A stretch of 64,000 nt of DNA from Heliocybe sulcata (GCA_004369045.1 ML213510.1:756736-820735), one strand, 5' to 3'. Counted from the first letter of the stretch, positions 50,349 to 61,635 are shown. Numbers and translations: made by a program. The notes: generated by a model not told the origin, from the letters alone.

Positions 50349-51896
50349 ATGTTTGTGAAGCTCCCGAGAATGAAGTCTTCTCTATTATTGCTGGGACTAA
50401 CCATCCTATCCAGCGCCAACCCGATTACACCGGAATATTCTCCTTCACATGACCTCACGTCGAACGCGAACCATATCTTCAACGCCATCCATTCGAGCAT
50501 GCGCCAATGGGGGTCGTCCCTCAACCATAATGGCATGTCATTCTTCCTGGCCACCGTCCCAAAGGGCACGCAACTGTACCATGGCTCGGGAACTGGGGAG
50601 CCCGTCTCCGGCATGGAATGGCTGGCCTTCGAACCCGAACATTCACTGATATTCGCTGGGCGTGCTAGGCCTATGCCCGGCAAGGTTGCTGCCTCGGATG
50701 GAGTCACTTACCCTCCATTAGAAGGTATCGACGGCCCGTGGCGGTTCCCCGGGAGCATGGAAACAGATAGTCTTCAGCGACCTCTATCCAAGAGCACGCT
50801 CCCTAACGAGGAGCTCGGCGGATACCTGCACACGTACCGCGCTCCCCGCGACCTCCGTCTCCTCTACATCGACGGCGAATCTGCAGCCAAGTCCATCAAA
50901 GGCACCCTCGACACCCAAAACTGCATCCTCCTAAACGACCCGCAGATGCACAAGTGGCGGGACTACGAGCGCGCCCAGGCCATGTGCGACCTCGCTCTGA
51001 CCGAGTGGGGCGGTCGCATCGACGGCATCCTTCGCATGGAGGGCGGGTTCGAGATCATCATGTGTTCCTTCCAAGCGAGCTTGGAGCGCGTCAGAGTCAC
51101 CCGCGCGAAACGGGTGTTCTGGGGAGACAACGGGTCCGACGAGTGGGCGGTATTTGATTACTTTAGGGCCGTGGCGGCGCGGTACGACGGCATCGGCGGG
51201 GGCAGGGTCCAGCTGAATTACGATCGGTTCGTCACGGCTTTCGATGGGAAGTACGGGATCGATTTGTTCAGAGACGTGGGTGGGCGTGTGCTGCCTAGAC
51301 TCGTGAACGCCTCCGCCGCGCAGCTCCGAATGGCTAGAGAGGACGTCGACAGGCTCGTGCTCCACACTGCATCCGATGCCGCGCTACTGGGGGACCCGTT
51401 CAATTGGCAGGCCATCGCGGACATGGTCGTCAGCCGGTACACTCCCAGGCTGAAGCACATCGTTTCCGGGGCCCTGCCGACCCTGCAAGCAGTCAGAGGA
51501 GAGATCGAGAGGACCCTGCAGCCTTTCATCGACTACGCGAGACGCAACGCCACATCCGAGGTCGAGCGGTGTGCGATGCAGTTCATCCCAGATACCGCTC
51601 CACCGCCCTCCAGATCCATGGCCGCTGCTGTCATTCTGCATATTTCCCGCACGATTTGCTCGACCTTGCTCTCCGCTGGTGAAGAGGACACTTTTGAAGC
51701 AGCCGTGCAGCGGGTCCGAGAGCTGATTGATTATCTTGGCTGGACGAGTTGGGTAGAATGCCAGCCGTGCGATCCGGACCAGCTCTGCATGTTGCCCATC
51801 TGGGAGTGGGGGACGCTCGAGGATTTTACGAGTCCGAGGTGTTTGAACTCGACGCAGATTGACACTGCCAGAAATACGTACTGGGATTTTGAGTAA
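50349..51896 (+). CDS. Secreted fungal protein of unknown function, single exon
   Basis: An intronless gene of 515 residues (or 508 from the second ATG at 50370, which gives a cleaner signal peptide: MKSSLLLLGLTILSSANP). A conserved N-terminal block reads GTQLYHGSGTGEPVSGMEWL followed by AFEPEHSLIFAGRA. The next reads GGYLHTYRAPRDLRLLYIDG, then a stretch with GTLDTQNCILL. Later conserved parts are GRIDGILRMEGGFEIIMCSF and YDGIGGGRVQLNYDRFVTAF. Paired Cys residues near the end (VECQPCDPDQLC) suggest disulfides, as expected outside the cell. Relatives are, to my knowledge, common in filamentous fungi without an assigned activity. The YHG motif followed by a Trp-Leu-x-Phe strand recalls ADP-ribosyltransferase folds, but that is a guess. 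No membrane anchor is visible. Confidence 0.75.
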   Translation: MFVKLPRMKSSLLLLGLTILSSANPITPEYSPSHDLTSNANHIFNAIHSSMRQWGSSLNHNGMSFFLATVPKGTQLYHGSGTGEPVSGMEWLAFEPEHSLIFAGRARPMPGKVAASDGVTYPPLEGIDGPWRFPGSMETDSLQRPLSKSTLPNEELGGYLHTYRAPRDLRLLYIDGESAAKSIKGTLDTQNCILLNDPQMHKWRDYERAQAMCDLALTEWGGRIDGILRMEGGFEIIMCSFQASLERVRVTRAKRVFWGDNGSDEWAVFDYFRAVAARYDGIGGGRVQLNYDRFVTAFDGKYGIDLFRDVGGRVLPRLVNASAAQLRMAREDVDRLVLHTASDAALLGDPFNWQAIADMVVSRYTPRLKHIVSGALPTLQAVRGEIERTLQPFIDYARRNATSEVERCAMQFIPDTAPPPSRSMAAAVILHISRTICSTLLSAGEEDTFEAAVQRVRELIDYLGWTSWVECQPCDPDQLCMLPIWEWGTLEDFTSPRCLNSTQIDTARNTYWDFE

Positions 51897-52259
51897 AGTT
51901 GGAGGTATGCGATTGGATTTATTGTTTATAGAATGCGCGTATAATCATGCTCCTATTTATATAGCTGGAGAAACATAGATAGAATATCGTGAGAATATCG
52001 AATAGAATCCCCCGTGTCAAAGTACTTCGATATGCCAGATATCCAGGAATGCATGGATGAATCACGAGCTTGGAAGCCTAGGGCTGGAAGCTTGAAGCCT
52101 GAAGCTGAAGGTGAGTAGACCGTTTTGATCGGACGATGCTCGAGCCGGAAGCCACTTATACTAAGCCACCGGAGCAAATACCACCAAATAAGCGATCGAT
52201 CTTCAATTGCCTCTGTGCTTGCTAACTTTTATACACCTACTCCTGCTGCTTGTCTCAAC
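51897..52259. other. Intergenic between the secreted protein and BUD20
   Basis: 3' flank and promoter sequence. A short simple array of GGAAGCTTGAAGCCTGAAGC-type words lies at about 52068-52110. No gene is seen. Confidence 0.5.
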
Positions 52260-52815
52260 ATGGGCCGTCTACGTCGCTCCAGGACTCACGGGGGTAAACG
52301 GGACGTTCACCGCGCAGGCCGTACAAGAGTGCGTATCTGAGGTCCTTCTTCCGGAAAATAACCTCACCTTTGCACGCCAGGCCCGGACAAAAGACTTGGA
52401 CCAAATCCAGCTCATCGACCTTGACCCCAAAGTACGTCTTCCCTTATCCCCTCAACGCCATCCGTATAACCATATCCCCAGGTCCGCGCCAGACTAGAAG
52501 CCCAACCCCTCGACTACGAAACGCCCGGTCTCGCCCAACACTACTGCGTAGAATGCGCAAAGTCAGTCCTCTCCATCTCGGTCTCGCTCGGATGAATGGA
52601 AAGGCTGATTATATGTCAGATACTTCGAGACCGACCACGCACTACGATCGCATTGGAAAGGCAAGGTCCACAAACGGCGGTGTAAGCAGCTGGAGGAGCC
52701 GGCGTACACAATCGAGGAGTCGGAGCGGGCTGCGGGGCTAGGGAAAGAGGGGAAGCGACCAACACAAGCGGTATCTGCTCCAACGCCCATGTCTGTGGAG
52801 ACTTGGGAGTCTTGA
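52260..52815 (+). CDS. BUD20: C2H2 zinc-finger ribosome biogenesis factor BUD20
   Basis: Four exons (52260-52328, 52381-52431, 52482-52561, 52620-52815) join in frame to 131 residues. Bud20 (ZNF593 in animals) is a shuttling pre-60S factor that helps export of the large ribosomal subunit. The basic start [20 protein letters not shown] continues to [15 protein letters not shown]. Then [20 protein letters not shown] and [20 protein letters not shown] form a single C2H2 finger of the U1/JAZ type (C-x2-C, H-x5-H). The [12 protein letters not shown] tail also matches the family. Length agrees with orthologues. The gene is intact and its introns are about 50-58 bp. Confidence 0.95.
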
Positions 52816-53131
52816 GCTGATTTGACTGGATCTGCTTTCGGTGGTTCGTTTGGTAAGTACGTGCAGCCCTCCTGATGCACTCCGTGTTCTAACCAACGAA
52901 TATGCTAGTTTATTTGCTGTCTGTCAGGACTGTATCTCGTATCCTCCCATGATTGTATCTTCTTCGGGTCGACGTGCAATTATCCTACGCACGCTCATTC
53001 GCGTCGGAGTGCCACCTCGCATCATCTCAATCCAGCAGAAAACACAACGGGATTATATGCAATCAGAGAACAGTAATGCAGCGCACGAATAATTTACGAC
53101 TCTGGGGACACTCGAAGAACCCAACACGTCT
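52816..53131. other. Convergent 3' region
   Basis: 3' ends of BUD20 and the kinesin gene. Nothing else is seen. Confidence 0.5.
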
Positions 53132-55699
53132 TCAGCTCGCAGTCCTCGTTTGCTTCTTCGCGGTACCGATCGTCGTATTATTAACCTGAGCACAACCATC
53201 CGTCACCAATCATATAGGGACACAAGAATAGCGCTTACCTTGGTCGCAAACCGCAAGGAACACAGCGACTCGTTCAAATGGGCGGCCAGCGGCGAGACGT
53301 TGAGGATCATCTGCAAAATCGGATGTCAGTCTACCAGACACCAAGCAACAGTCGACATCCTGACCAATGTCTTGGAGTTTCCACTCAAGGAGTTTTGCAG
53401 CAGGTACGTGAGCTAACGGGATATATCATGTAAGTCCGTCCCATGCGACTCAAAGAAAGGAGGAATCACCTTCGAATTCCGATACGGTATGTGCTTGTCC
53501 CCTTTCTCCCCCTTCTCCCCAAGAGCCGCAATCACATCCCCCAGCGCGCTCAAACTTCTATTGATATTCTGCGTCTCCCTCAACCGATCCTTATTATCAG
53601 CGGCCCCGCTCTCCTTCAGTCTCTCACTCCCCGCCAAGTCTACCAGATTCAGCGAGCCGTCGCATGTCTCTCCAGTATGGGAGTTACTCCCCTGGATCCT
53701 AAGCGTGAAGACGGAGTGTGAACGGGAGGAGCGCTCGTTCATGAGGGTAGCGGCAACAGTCCGGCGGGATTGGGCGATGGCAAGGAGAGAGCGGACTTGC
53801 GTCGGTGAGTGTAGCGGGATGGTGACGATGTCAGTGACGCGCGTGCCGGACTTGTCGTGCTTGATATCGTGCTTCTTCTTGTCGAACTCGGCTTTGCCGA
53901 GGAGATCGTTGATTGTCTCGTTATACTGTAGACAGAAGACGCATTTAGTCGAGCGTGGAGCAAGAGCGCAGCCGATGAGAACTCACAATCTCGAGGAACT
54001 GGCCCTCCATCTTGTATTGCCAGCCCTTAGACTCGAGCTCCTGGGCTGCTTCGAACACCTTCTCTACAGCACGGGGTATCATACCGGCGGTACTCTCAGT
54101 CTGGAAAAATTGAAGGCCACAATCAGCCAAAGTCTCTCGACAGCAGCTTTCTTTGCTACGCACAGAACCACCCTCCATGGTGAAGGACTTGCCGGAGCCC
54201 GTCTGACCATACGCAAAGATACAGACGTTATATCCATCAACGCAACTCTGGGCAAGCATTGATACTTCCTCAAACACTTCTGCCTGCGTGGATTCTGGCT
54301 CAAACACCTACGCAGCGCTTGATTAGTCTCGACCGTGGATGAGATCACGTATACGCACCCGGTCGAAGTTGAAGTTCCAAAGTTCCTTTCTCTCCTGGCC
54401 AGTCGCGCTCTCACTCGACGAACTGAGGACAATCTCCTTATGATCTCGACGGTCAGGGAACACCATATTAGCAGCGATCTCCGTCTCTTGTGCAGAGGGA
54501 TTCTCGCTCTTCCCTGAGGCAGGCGATGCCGAGCGCGCATCAGCCAAATCAGAGGGCAACACAGGCCGGACGCGGCAAAAGACGCGAATGTTGCCCTTGA
54601 GCTCCTGCACCATATTGTGTAGCTTCCTGCGCACGCCTTCGGCTTCCCTAGCATCCTGCTCAAGTTCGGCAACCCTCTTCCGCGAGCCCTCGAGATCAAG
54701 CTGCAGATGGGCGATGGTCTCGGTAGCAGCATCCAGAGAAGCTTGGATGGCGTCGCATTGAGCTTGCAAGACATTCTTCTGGGTACCCAAAGTGAGTTGG
54801 GCGTTGGATTGGTGGGAGATAGTCGCGCGCAAGGATGTGACGGTCTCGCGTTCTCTCGAAAGATCGTCCTGGGCAACCCGTAGGTCTTCTCTCAACTCTC
54901 TAATATCCCTATCCTTCTTCCGCCCATCGGCCTCGTATTCGTCCACCTCCGCAGCATGCTTCTTCTTCAGAGCCTGGATTTCATCAGAATAGTTATCCAG
55001 CTCTCGGCGCTGCGTCAGCTCCTGTGTCCGAGCTTCAGCCAGTTGGCGAGATATTAGCAAGTGGTTCTCCTGCAGTTCCATCACCTTGGCTTTCTCGGAC
55101 ATCATGTCCTCAGACAGCCTAGCGATATCAGCAGCCCGAGCCTCCTCCACGGAGTTAACCCGCTCTTGAAGAGATCGGAGATCCTTGCCATTGAGACCTG
55201 ATCGAGTAGTGATACCAGGTCTCGCTGCTGTCGTCCGAGAACTGCTCGCAGTAGCAAGGGAGGTTGTCGCAGGAGCACGGGAGGTTGTCGTAGTAGCACG
55301 TGAATTTGTCGCAGCTATACGTGAGTTTGTTGCAGTAACACGTGAGTTCGTCGCAGTGGTACGTGAGTTTGCAGCAGTGGAACGGGTAGATGGTCGAGTT
55401 GTCGCTGCGGGAAGCGTCTTCGCTGGTGCACTCGCGGCACGCGTAGTTCGAGGTGCCCTACTTCCTGACGCAAATGAAGGAGCCAGAGGCTTAGTCAACG
55501 GCGGTGGCCCACGCCCTATTGTGGAGAACTTTGAGGTCCCGTTGGTAGTCCGGGTCGCTGGCTGCAGTGGTCGGTTTGCACGAGTCCCGATAGCGGGTAG
55601 TTTGGTTGCGCGGTCAGTTGCTTCGAGGTCTTCTTCAATCTGCTTCCGCTTCAGTGACCTCGTCGCGGTCGTCGCGCCCGACGACGTTGACGGTGCCAT
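53132..55699 (-). CDS. Kinesin-14 (C-terminal motor, Kar3-like)
   Basis: A minus-end-directed microtubule motor for spindle and nuclear movement. The ATG at 55699 ([20 protein letters not shown]) starts a basic, Ser/Thr-rich tail that would bind microtubules and includes a short repeat. A long coiled coil follows ([19 protein letters not shown] through [13 protein letters not shown]). The neck-motor junction [11 protein letters not shown] is diagnostic of kinesin-14. Motor motifs are the P-loop [17 protein letters not shown], switch [13 protein letters not shown] and switch [12 protein letters not shown], then [37 protein letters not shown] and SLRFATK. The last exon, ending at 53132, adds [13 protein letters not shown]. 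Several introns of about 50-60 bp lie in the motor half. Motifs are all present; the product is roughly 750 residues. Confidence 0.94.
55235..55390 (-). repeat. 24-bp tandem coding repeat in the kinesin tail
   Basis: About six to seven imperfect units of 24 bp (8 codons) encode Ala/Thr/Ser/Arg peptides such as [16 protein letters not shown] and TTTSRAPA. On the plus strand the repeated word is close to GCAGTAACACGTGAGTTYGT. The units keep the frame, so length changes would lengthen or shorten the basic tail without breaking the motor. Confidence 0.85.
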
Positions 55700-56117
55700 T
55701 GACGGCGCTGGGTGGAAGTGTCGGTCGTCGGAGGAATGGAGACGGGGTAGCCGCGACATCAGGGTTTGTGACAAAAGGAACCGATGCGACGTGACCAAGC
55801 GCGACACGGCGTCAACGCGTCCTGTGCACGTGACCGCTTCAACTCCTTTCCTTCAATTCGACTTTTCTAGGCGGTATCATGATACGAACGTGATACTTCA
55901 AGAGCATGTATATGCGGATAGATGTGGTAGGAACACTAAAGGACTTTTTGATACACACGTAAAGAGATTATGAGATAGGGACGGTACATCGAAACGAAGC
56001 GTGGAGTTATGCAGGACAAACGGGTATGAGGGAGAGGTGACTGACACGGTAGCGTCTGCTATCCTACAGTGAAGGCAGTCTATAAGGGTATCCTATATGT
56101 ATCAAATTACGAATCAA
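55700..56117. other. Kinesin promoter and 3' flank of the next gene
   Basis: This holds the promoter of the kinesin gene and the 3' untranslated region of the large minus-strand gene that follows. No gene is supported. Confidence 0.5.
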
Positions 56118-59100
56118 TCAAATTTCAGAGTATTGCGAAAAGCGAATATTGTCCGACATCAGTCCCCCCTCCCCTCCTATATGGAGCGTCCCACCTGCGC
56201 GCGCACTGCGCTCCAGCAGGTCATCCCACTTGTCCGCCTTTTCCTTCTCCGTCAGCTGGTGTTTCGAGGGCACACCGAACTCGCGGAACGTGAGACCAGA
56301 CGCGCTGGGCGAGTTCGTCCGCGAGCCTACAGAACTCGATCGGGGCCGGCCCCTCGCTGTGGACGCATTACTTGACGCGCCACACGAGTCACGGTCGCGA
56401 GTGACTTCCGAGTCGGTCTCGAACTCCATCGGGTTTTCCCTTTCGTCCGTAGGCGTGATAGTAAACGTAGGAAGCGTGGATGGACCCAGCGTGCCTGACA
56501 GGGGCGAGCTGTGACTGCCATTTGAGCTGGTACTCCCTCCCTGAGCCCTTTTCGAACTTCTAGGCGGCCGTGGAGGCGGCTGCACGCCAAACTCAGACAA
56601 AGGAACGCCCGAAGCCGGCGTGATAGGAGATGTCCACGTCGAAGTATCCCCGTCACTGCTCTGTGGCGAGAAGTGCGAGAGCGTAGGAGCGCCAAGGGGT
56701 TCAAAATCGCCCAATGGCGGCACTGTAGGTGCAGCGCTGCCACTAGGACGAGTGGACGTGCTATCCTTCCCTGCACTACCAAGTCGGCGCGGAGGACAGG
56801 GCAGTGATGATGGGCTCTCGTCGTGAGACATGGACCTGAACAGACCCTGGTTATTTGCAAGCACGGCTTTCGGCGACTCCGTCTCGTCGTTAAGCTTGTA
56901 CAGCTCACTCGGCGGAATAATATGCTGGCCGACCATGCCGCTGGGCACAGGTGGTATCTCCTCACCATACGACGAAGACGACGAACGAGCCGAGTGTGAT
57001 CTGTGGAAAAACTTCGATGACGTTCTATCGGAGGATACAGGGGAAGATGACCTTGTCGTCGTGCTCGGTCGGTTCCCAGACGTAGCATTTGACCCTCTTC
57101 TGGGACCCACAATTGACGAGGGACTCGACGGACCAGGAGAGCGCGAGACAGCCATGGACGGCCTTGACTGGATGAACCGCGCCAAACCCGTCCCCCGGTC
57201 AACACTATCAACAGGCTCCAGAGATCTGACAGGAGACTGCGCCATATACTCCTTCGGAAGCGCGGGCACCGGTGGCGGAGAAGAATCCTGCGACGCATAC
57301 TTCTCTCTGAGCCCACCCGTGCTAATCCTCTTCATAAGCTTCCAGAGCTTTCCGCCAGACGACCCATCATCTTCTTTCTTCCTAGTGTCTTTAGGTTTCA
57401 CCAATCTAGTGGGCCTCGATGGCGTACGGGGCCCGCCCGACCCAGCCGAAAAGTCGCCCCATGCCTGTACCGTCTGCTGCCTGCTGGCCGGGAGAGACCT
57501 CCCAGTAAGCAGCGGATCCACAACGCGTCTCTCCGCAAAATCATCAATTGACAAGCGTAGAGATTTTCGCCGCTCCTTCGGCAAGCCAGCCCCCCGGCGA
57601 TCTTGCAAAGTCGATCTCAGCGCTTCAGTGGACAGCGTATGGTCACTAGGCTCAGGCGACCCGTCCTCCTTCACGGCACCCTTGCCTTTCTTAAACGTGG
57701 CCGACATGTTCCTCGAGAGACTTCTCTTGAGACTCCGCGCCGGGCGTGCTGCTCTGGGGTCCTCCCGTTGCTCAACGTAGACGGTGGTGCCAGCGTACGC
57801 CCAGTCGTGATCATCCGGACCGCCCACAGCGACCACCTTCCCCGACGTGCTCCCAAACACCGTATAATACGGCGCCGCCGAGTGTTCTCCGCTCCCGCGG
57901 CCCTCCTGGCTGGGCTCTCTCGCGTCGTCCAAAGACCTAGACTTCGAATGGCGCGGGTCCTCCTCAGTCGCCACCGACGCGAACTGCTCCCGCCGCCGCT
58001 CCTGCTGCTTATACGCGAGCGCCACTGCCCCTGCAGGAGTCAGCCCAACGGGCGTCACCGGCTCCGACGCGTTATTTTCCCTGCGTTTCGTGGCTGCCAC
58101 CGACGTAACGACACTAGTCCCGTGATAACGCCGCCCCGCTGCGCGCCCGATGCTGCGGTCACCTGGCGACGTCGTGGGGCGGCTGCCGTAAGTGGGATCA
58201 ATAGTTAGACTAGGCATGGCGGGTTGGCTGCTTGACGTTGCCGCCGCAGAGATGGTTGGAGTCGGCGTAGTAGGAGAGCTGGATGAGAATACACGCAGGG
58301 CTGGGCTGCCGCCCGTCTTCCGACGTAAAGCCGTGGCTATCTCTTCTTCATGGCGAGCAGAGCTGGAGGTCTCTCTCGAGGAGCTGGGTCTTGGTATGGA
58401 GGCCTCCCGCTTCCGAGGACTGAGGTGAGCCGTATAACTGGAAGTCTTGAGGATCGATTGTCGTCCTCTGATGTGATCTGGACTTGCCGACACGGGGGAG
58501 CCATCTTTCTCGTAAGCGGAGACGGGAGTCCTGTTGCGTGTTGGAGATGCGGGAGCGGGCTCTGAGTCAGAGGCAGCTGAGATTATGGATGAACCAGAGT
58601 GGGACGGGGCTGCCGGCTTCGATAGCAGGCGCTTCATATCCAGCCGAGAGCCTACGCCGTGCGCACTGCTATCTGACATGTTGCCAGAATAATTGATTGT
58701 CCGACGAGATGTGGGAGATGGATGCATGGACGACGATGGCATATGGGGTTGTGTCTGATGACGCATGGCGGGAGAAGTCCCTGTGAGCATAGGGGAGCCG
58801 GAACGAGGTGAAGTGTGAGGTCGAGCCATCGCCTTTAGGTCGCTTGTAGAACCCGCCCTCGGGTGGCTGAGGGACGCCTTGAAATGCTGAGTAGGGCCGT
58901 GGGGCATCGGTGATCTCGACCTAGACGACGGACGACCTCCTTGGATATTAGGGGGACTCAAGCTACTTGCCGGCTCGTCGTACACGACATAGCTCGAAGC
59001 AACGTCTCCGAGCCATGAATCTGGCACTGATTGCGATGTGACGTCAAGCAGCCGCTGATCTCTAGAGCTTGATGCCGTCGTACGGCTTGTTGTAGAAGAA

Positions 59101-59234
59101 GGTTGCTTGGGCGAGGACAGATCATAGAATCGACCTCGCGCTGGTGGGAGGGAGGCTGGATCGTACGACTTGACTGGGGACCTGTCAGCATGTCGGGAGC
59201 CTGATCTTTGGCGGGTTTCGAGCGTCGAAGGCAT
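56118..59234 (-). CDS. Large disordered protein with conserved C-terminal motif
   Basis: One open exon of 1038 codons from the ATG at 59234 (MPSTLETRQRSGSRHADRSP); an in-frame ATG at 59297 would add 21 residues. I do not recognise the family. Most of the chain is Ser/Pro/Arg-rich and predicted disordered, with many SP/TP sites (possible kinase targets) and poly-Pro segments such as VQPPPRPPRSSKR (SH3-type). Three parts look ordered or conserved: YYTVFGSTSGKVVAVGGPDD with DWAYAGTTVYVEQRED, GKLWKLMKRISTGGLREKYA, and the end LTFREFGVPSKHQLTEKEKA with DKWDDLLERSARAGGTLHIG. The last resembles a short tail motif I associate with basidiomycete proteins of unknown role. A cytoskeletal or polarity scaffold would fit the composition, but that is only inference. 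Confidence 0.7.
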   Translation of the reverse strand: MPSTLETRQRSGSRHADRSPVKSYDPASLPPARGRFYDLSSPKQPSSTTSRTTASSSRDQRLLDVTSQSVPDSWLGDVASSYVVYDEPASSLSPPNIQGGRPSSRSRSPMPHGPTQHFKASLSHPRAGSTSDLKAMARPHTSPRSGSPMLTGTSPAMRHQTQPHMPSSSMHPSPTSRRTINYSGNMSDSSAHGVGSRLDMKRLLSKPAAPSHSGSSIISAASDSEPAPASPTRNRTPVSAYEKDGSPVSASPDHIRGRQSILKTSSYTAHLSPRKREASIPRPSSSRETSSSARHEEEIATALRRKTGGSPALRVFSSSSPTTPTPTISAAATSSSQPAMPSLTIDPTYGSRPTTSPGDRSIGRAAGRRYHGTSVVTSVAATKRRENNASEPVTPVGLTPAGAVALAYKQQERRREQFASVATEEDPRHSKSRSLDDAREPSQEGRGSGEHSAAPYYTVFGSTSGKVVAVGGPDDHDWAYAGTTVYVEQREDPRAARPARSLKRSLSRNMSATFKKGKGAVKEDGSPEPSDHTLSTEALRSTLQDRRGAGLPKERRKSLRLSIDDFAERRVVDPLLTGRSLPASRQQTVQAWGDFSAGSGGPRTPSRPTRLVKPKDTRKKEDDGSSGGKLWKLMKRISTGGLREKYASQDSSPPPVPALPKEYMAQSPVRSLEPVDSVDRGTGLARFIQSRPSMAVSRSPGPSSPSSIVGPRRGSNATSGNRPSTTTRSSSPVSSDRTSSKFFHRSHSARSSSSSYGEEIPPVPSGMVGQHIIPPSELYKLNDETESPKAVLANNQGLFRSMSHDESPSSLPCPPRRLGSAGKDSTSTRPSGSAAPTVPPLGDFEPLGAPTLSHFSPQSSDGDTSTWTSPITPASGVPLSEFGVQPPPRPPRSSKRAQGGSTSSNGSHSSPLSGTLGPSTLPTFTITPTDERENPMEFETDSEVTRDRDSCGASSNASTARGRPRSSSVGSRTNSPSASGLTFREFGVPSKHQLTEKEKADKWDDLLERSARAGGTLHIGGEGGLMSDNIRFSQYSEI

Positions 59235-61635
59235 TTTCAGATTAGGTATAACCTTTACACTGGAAGAAGTTGAGATCAAGGGTAACGAAATATCCAAAAT
59301 TCGTACATTCGTCAGAGTAGAGTGGCGGAATAAACGAGGCCTCTCGTGGAAATATCGAAGCTGTGGAGTGGGCGCATGAGTGTATTTTCGCAGACGCTTG
59401 GAAAGGACTCACTATGGGCAAATTGGAGGTGCACGTGCTGGGAAACGAATTGCAATTACAAGACAAAGATCAAAGCAACCTTGCAGCGAGTCAAAAGCTG
59501 AATAGGGCGTCAAAGTCGTAAACTGACATTATCATGCAGGCAGGCCAGCAGCAAGGCAGGATGGAAGCGGCGGCGAGGGCTATATGGGGGCGGTAACCGA
59601 GCGCTTGTGTGCAGGTACGTCAATCTCGGAGGAAGCACACGAGGACAAATTTTACAGGGCAACGAATGCAGTAACGAGAAGTAAGGGCAGCCGGTCTCCG
59701 ACGAGCGAGAGCAAAGCAACAGCACTCTAGGCGACAGTGCCGGGGTAAAGACAGCGGAGAGTCGAACGAGCAGGCTGCGTCCGACAGCGACGAAGCAAAT
59801 GAGAGTAGTGCAAAAAGAGCGTCGATATTAGAAGTGAAATACTCTGGACAGCGCAGAACCGGACGGAGGATACCTGCGCTCTCGGTAAGGCCTGCAATAT
59901 AGCCTCACGTGATCGCTACCGCTTCCGGCGGTTGCAGGGGCGCCAAATTAAATCGGGCCCATCACTCCGCAGCCCCGATGATTTTCTCCTGCAACCCTGA
60001 TACACTGATGTGATTTTCGACACAACTGTATGTCATCTTCGAACTTTGTATGTTTTTCTTCCATGTTATTACATTTTTCTTTCCATCCTGACGTTGGCGG
60101 AATATCAAGAGGCAGCGGCTGCTTGATGAAGCCGGACTCATGATCCCTGGAGACGGTTGCTGCTTCTCTTGAGTAAGTGCCTGTTGGCCAGGGACGTGAT
60201 CGCCCATCAATCGGTCCACTAGCCCCAGCCTATATATGCTTGCAATCCAGTCCGTCGCTGGTAAGACTGTTTACGAGCTAACTACACCTGGATTCTAGTT
60301 GAAACGGGTCGTAACCGGCCGTCAGGTGGCGCCAGGTCTGTGTCCTCGTTTATTAAAATATTCTACGGTAGGACCGGTGAGCGGCGAGCCGGAGTATATC
60401 CGGGTGCTGTTGGCGCCCTGAGCTAGCCATCCCATCCAGTCAAGAGTCAAGAACAGATGTGATGAGAACGGCTTCAATTAAATGATATCATTGCAGTGAA
60501 TCCGCCGTCAAGCATTGGCGCCCTCTCGTTCCGACGAAGCTTCTCCATTTTCTTACGGCAGCCGCTATATCCTTCGGGTCTCCGTTCATTGATGGATGAT
60601 GCAAGGAGCGAGTGCGACCTGGCTTAATTAAAGAACGGAAGAACGTTTTGAAGGCGGTGTTCACGGACATAATATTATGTGTTGCGCTCAGGACTGGCCT
60701 TCGGGCCGCGTTGGGCATGCACGCTGCACCATTTCGAATTTTTCAATATTGATACATGTGCGCCTTCCCCATACCCGGGGTCGTAATTGAAATGCAGTGA
60801 GCTTACAGTGCATGACCAACGTTGTCCTCTACTCGTCTGCAATTTGGTCTGTCTTACACGCTTAAAGCGATGTGCTCCTCGGTCAACCGAGCATGTACGC
60901 GCGTACGTCCGGGTCTAGAGACCATCCGAGCTTGCCACTGCTTCCAATTTACGGCAAAGTCGATTTTGGGAACGACCTGCTCGTGTGCGCGCGCACGACG
61001 CCACTTCGACACATCATCGACATACTATGACAGCCACCGCGGACCTGTACAAATCATGTAACTCACCTTCCAGGTGGAACGTGGATGTCTATACGAACGT
61101 ATATCGTCTACTACACTGATTGCCACATCAGTGTCTGCTACGCTGAGGTCGGTAATATTATCATTGATGGCAGAAGGATTAGGACTCAGTTTTGAGAAGG
61201 CAAGTCACCTCTTTTCCACGGACGGAACATTTGATGCCGACTCAAATGTGTACGCGTATAGTTGACACTAACTGGCGTCAGATAAAGGTCTTTATGAAGT
61301 AGCACTGACTTTCGCATCTTAGTGTACATCTTATTGACCACTCATTCACACAAGTTCCTAGCGCGCGCGTACCCTTAACCCTGCAAACCAAAGGTAAGGT
61401 CATATGTTTCTCACCGCCATCAGTTTCGCAGCCTGATGCGAACAAATACTAACCCCACACCCTTCTCAAATCTCCAGCTAATGCACTAGTTTAGGATATT
61501 GCCCTCAACCCATCCCCTCAACCCACCGGTGCCGACAATTGATTTAAGAGTAATGACCATGTAAAACAATGGCAGGGTTCTACGGGACCACAACGTCACA
61601 TTCATTTATTCTTCCTTCACCTGGCTGTCGTTATC
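59235..61635. other. 2.4-kb stretch without a recognisable gene
   Basis: Open frames are short (under about 90 codons) on both strands and show no family motifs. The first few hundred bases should be the promoter of the large minus-strand gene and the last few hundred the promoter of the phosphatase. No repeat or RNA gene was noticed. Confidence 0.5.

Noticed and set aside
53489-55973. Plus-strand open frames of 257-262 codons antisense to the kinesin gene
   Set aside because: Shadows of the motor and repeat regions; one is simply the antisense of the 24-bp repeat.
56327-58208. Open frames of 201-329 codons on both strands overlapping the large disordered protein
   Set aside because: Composition is the out-of-frame reading of a Ser/Pro/Arg-rich exon; no conserved phrases.
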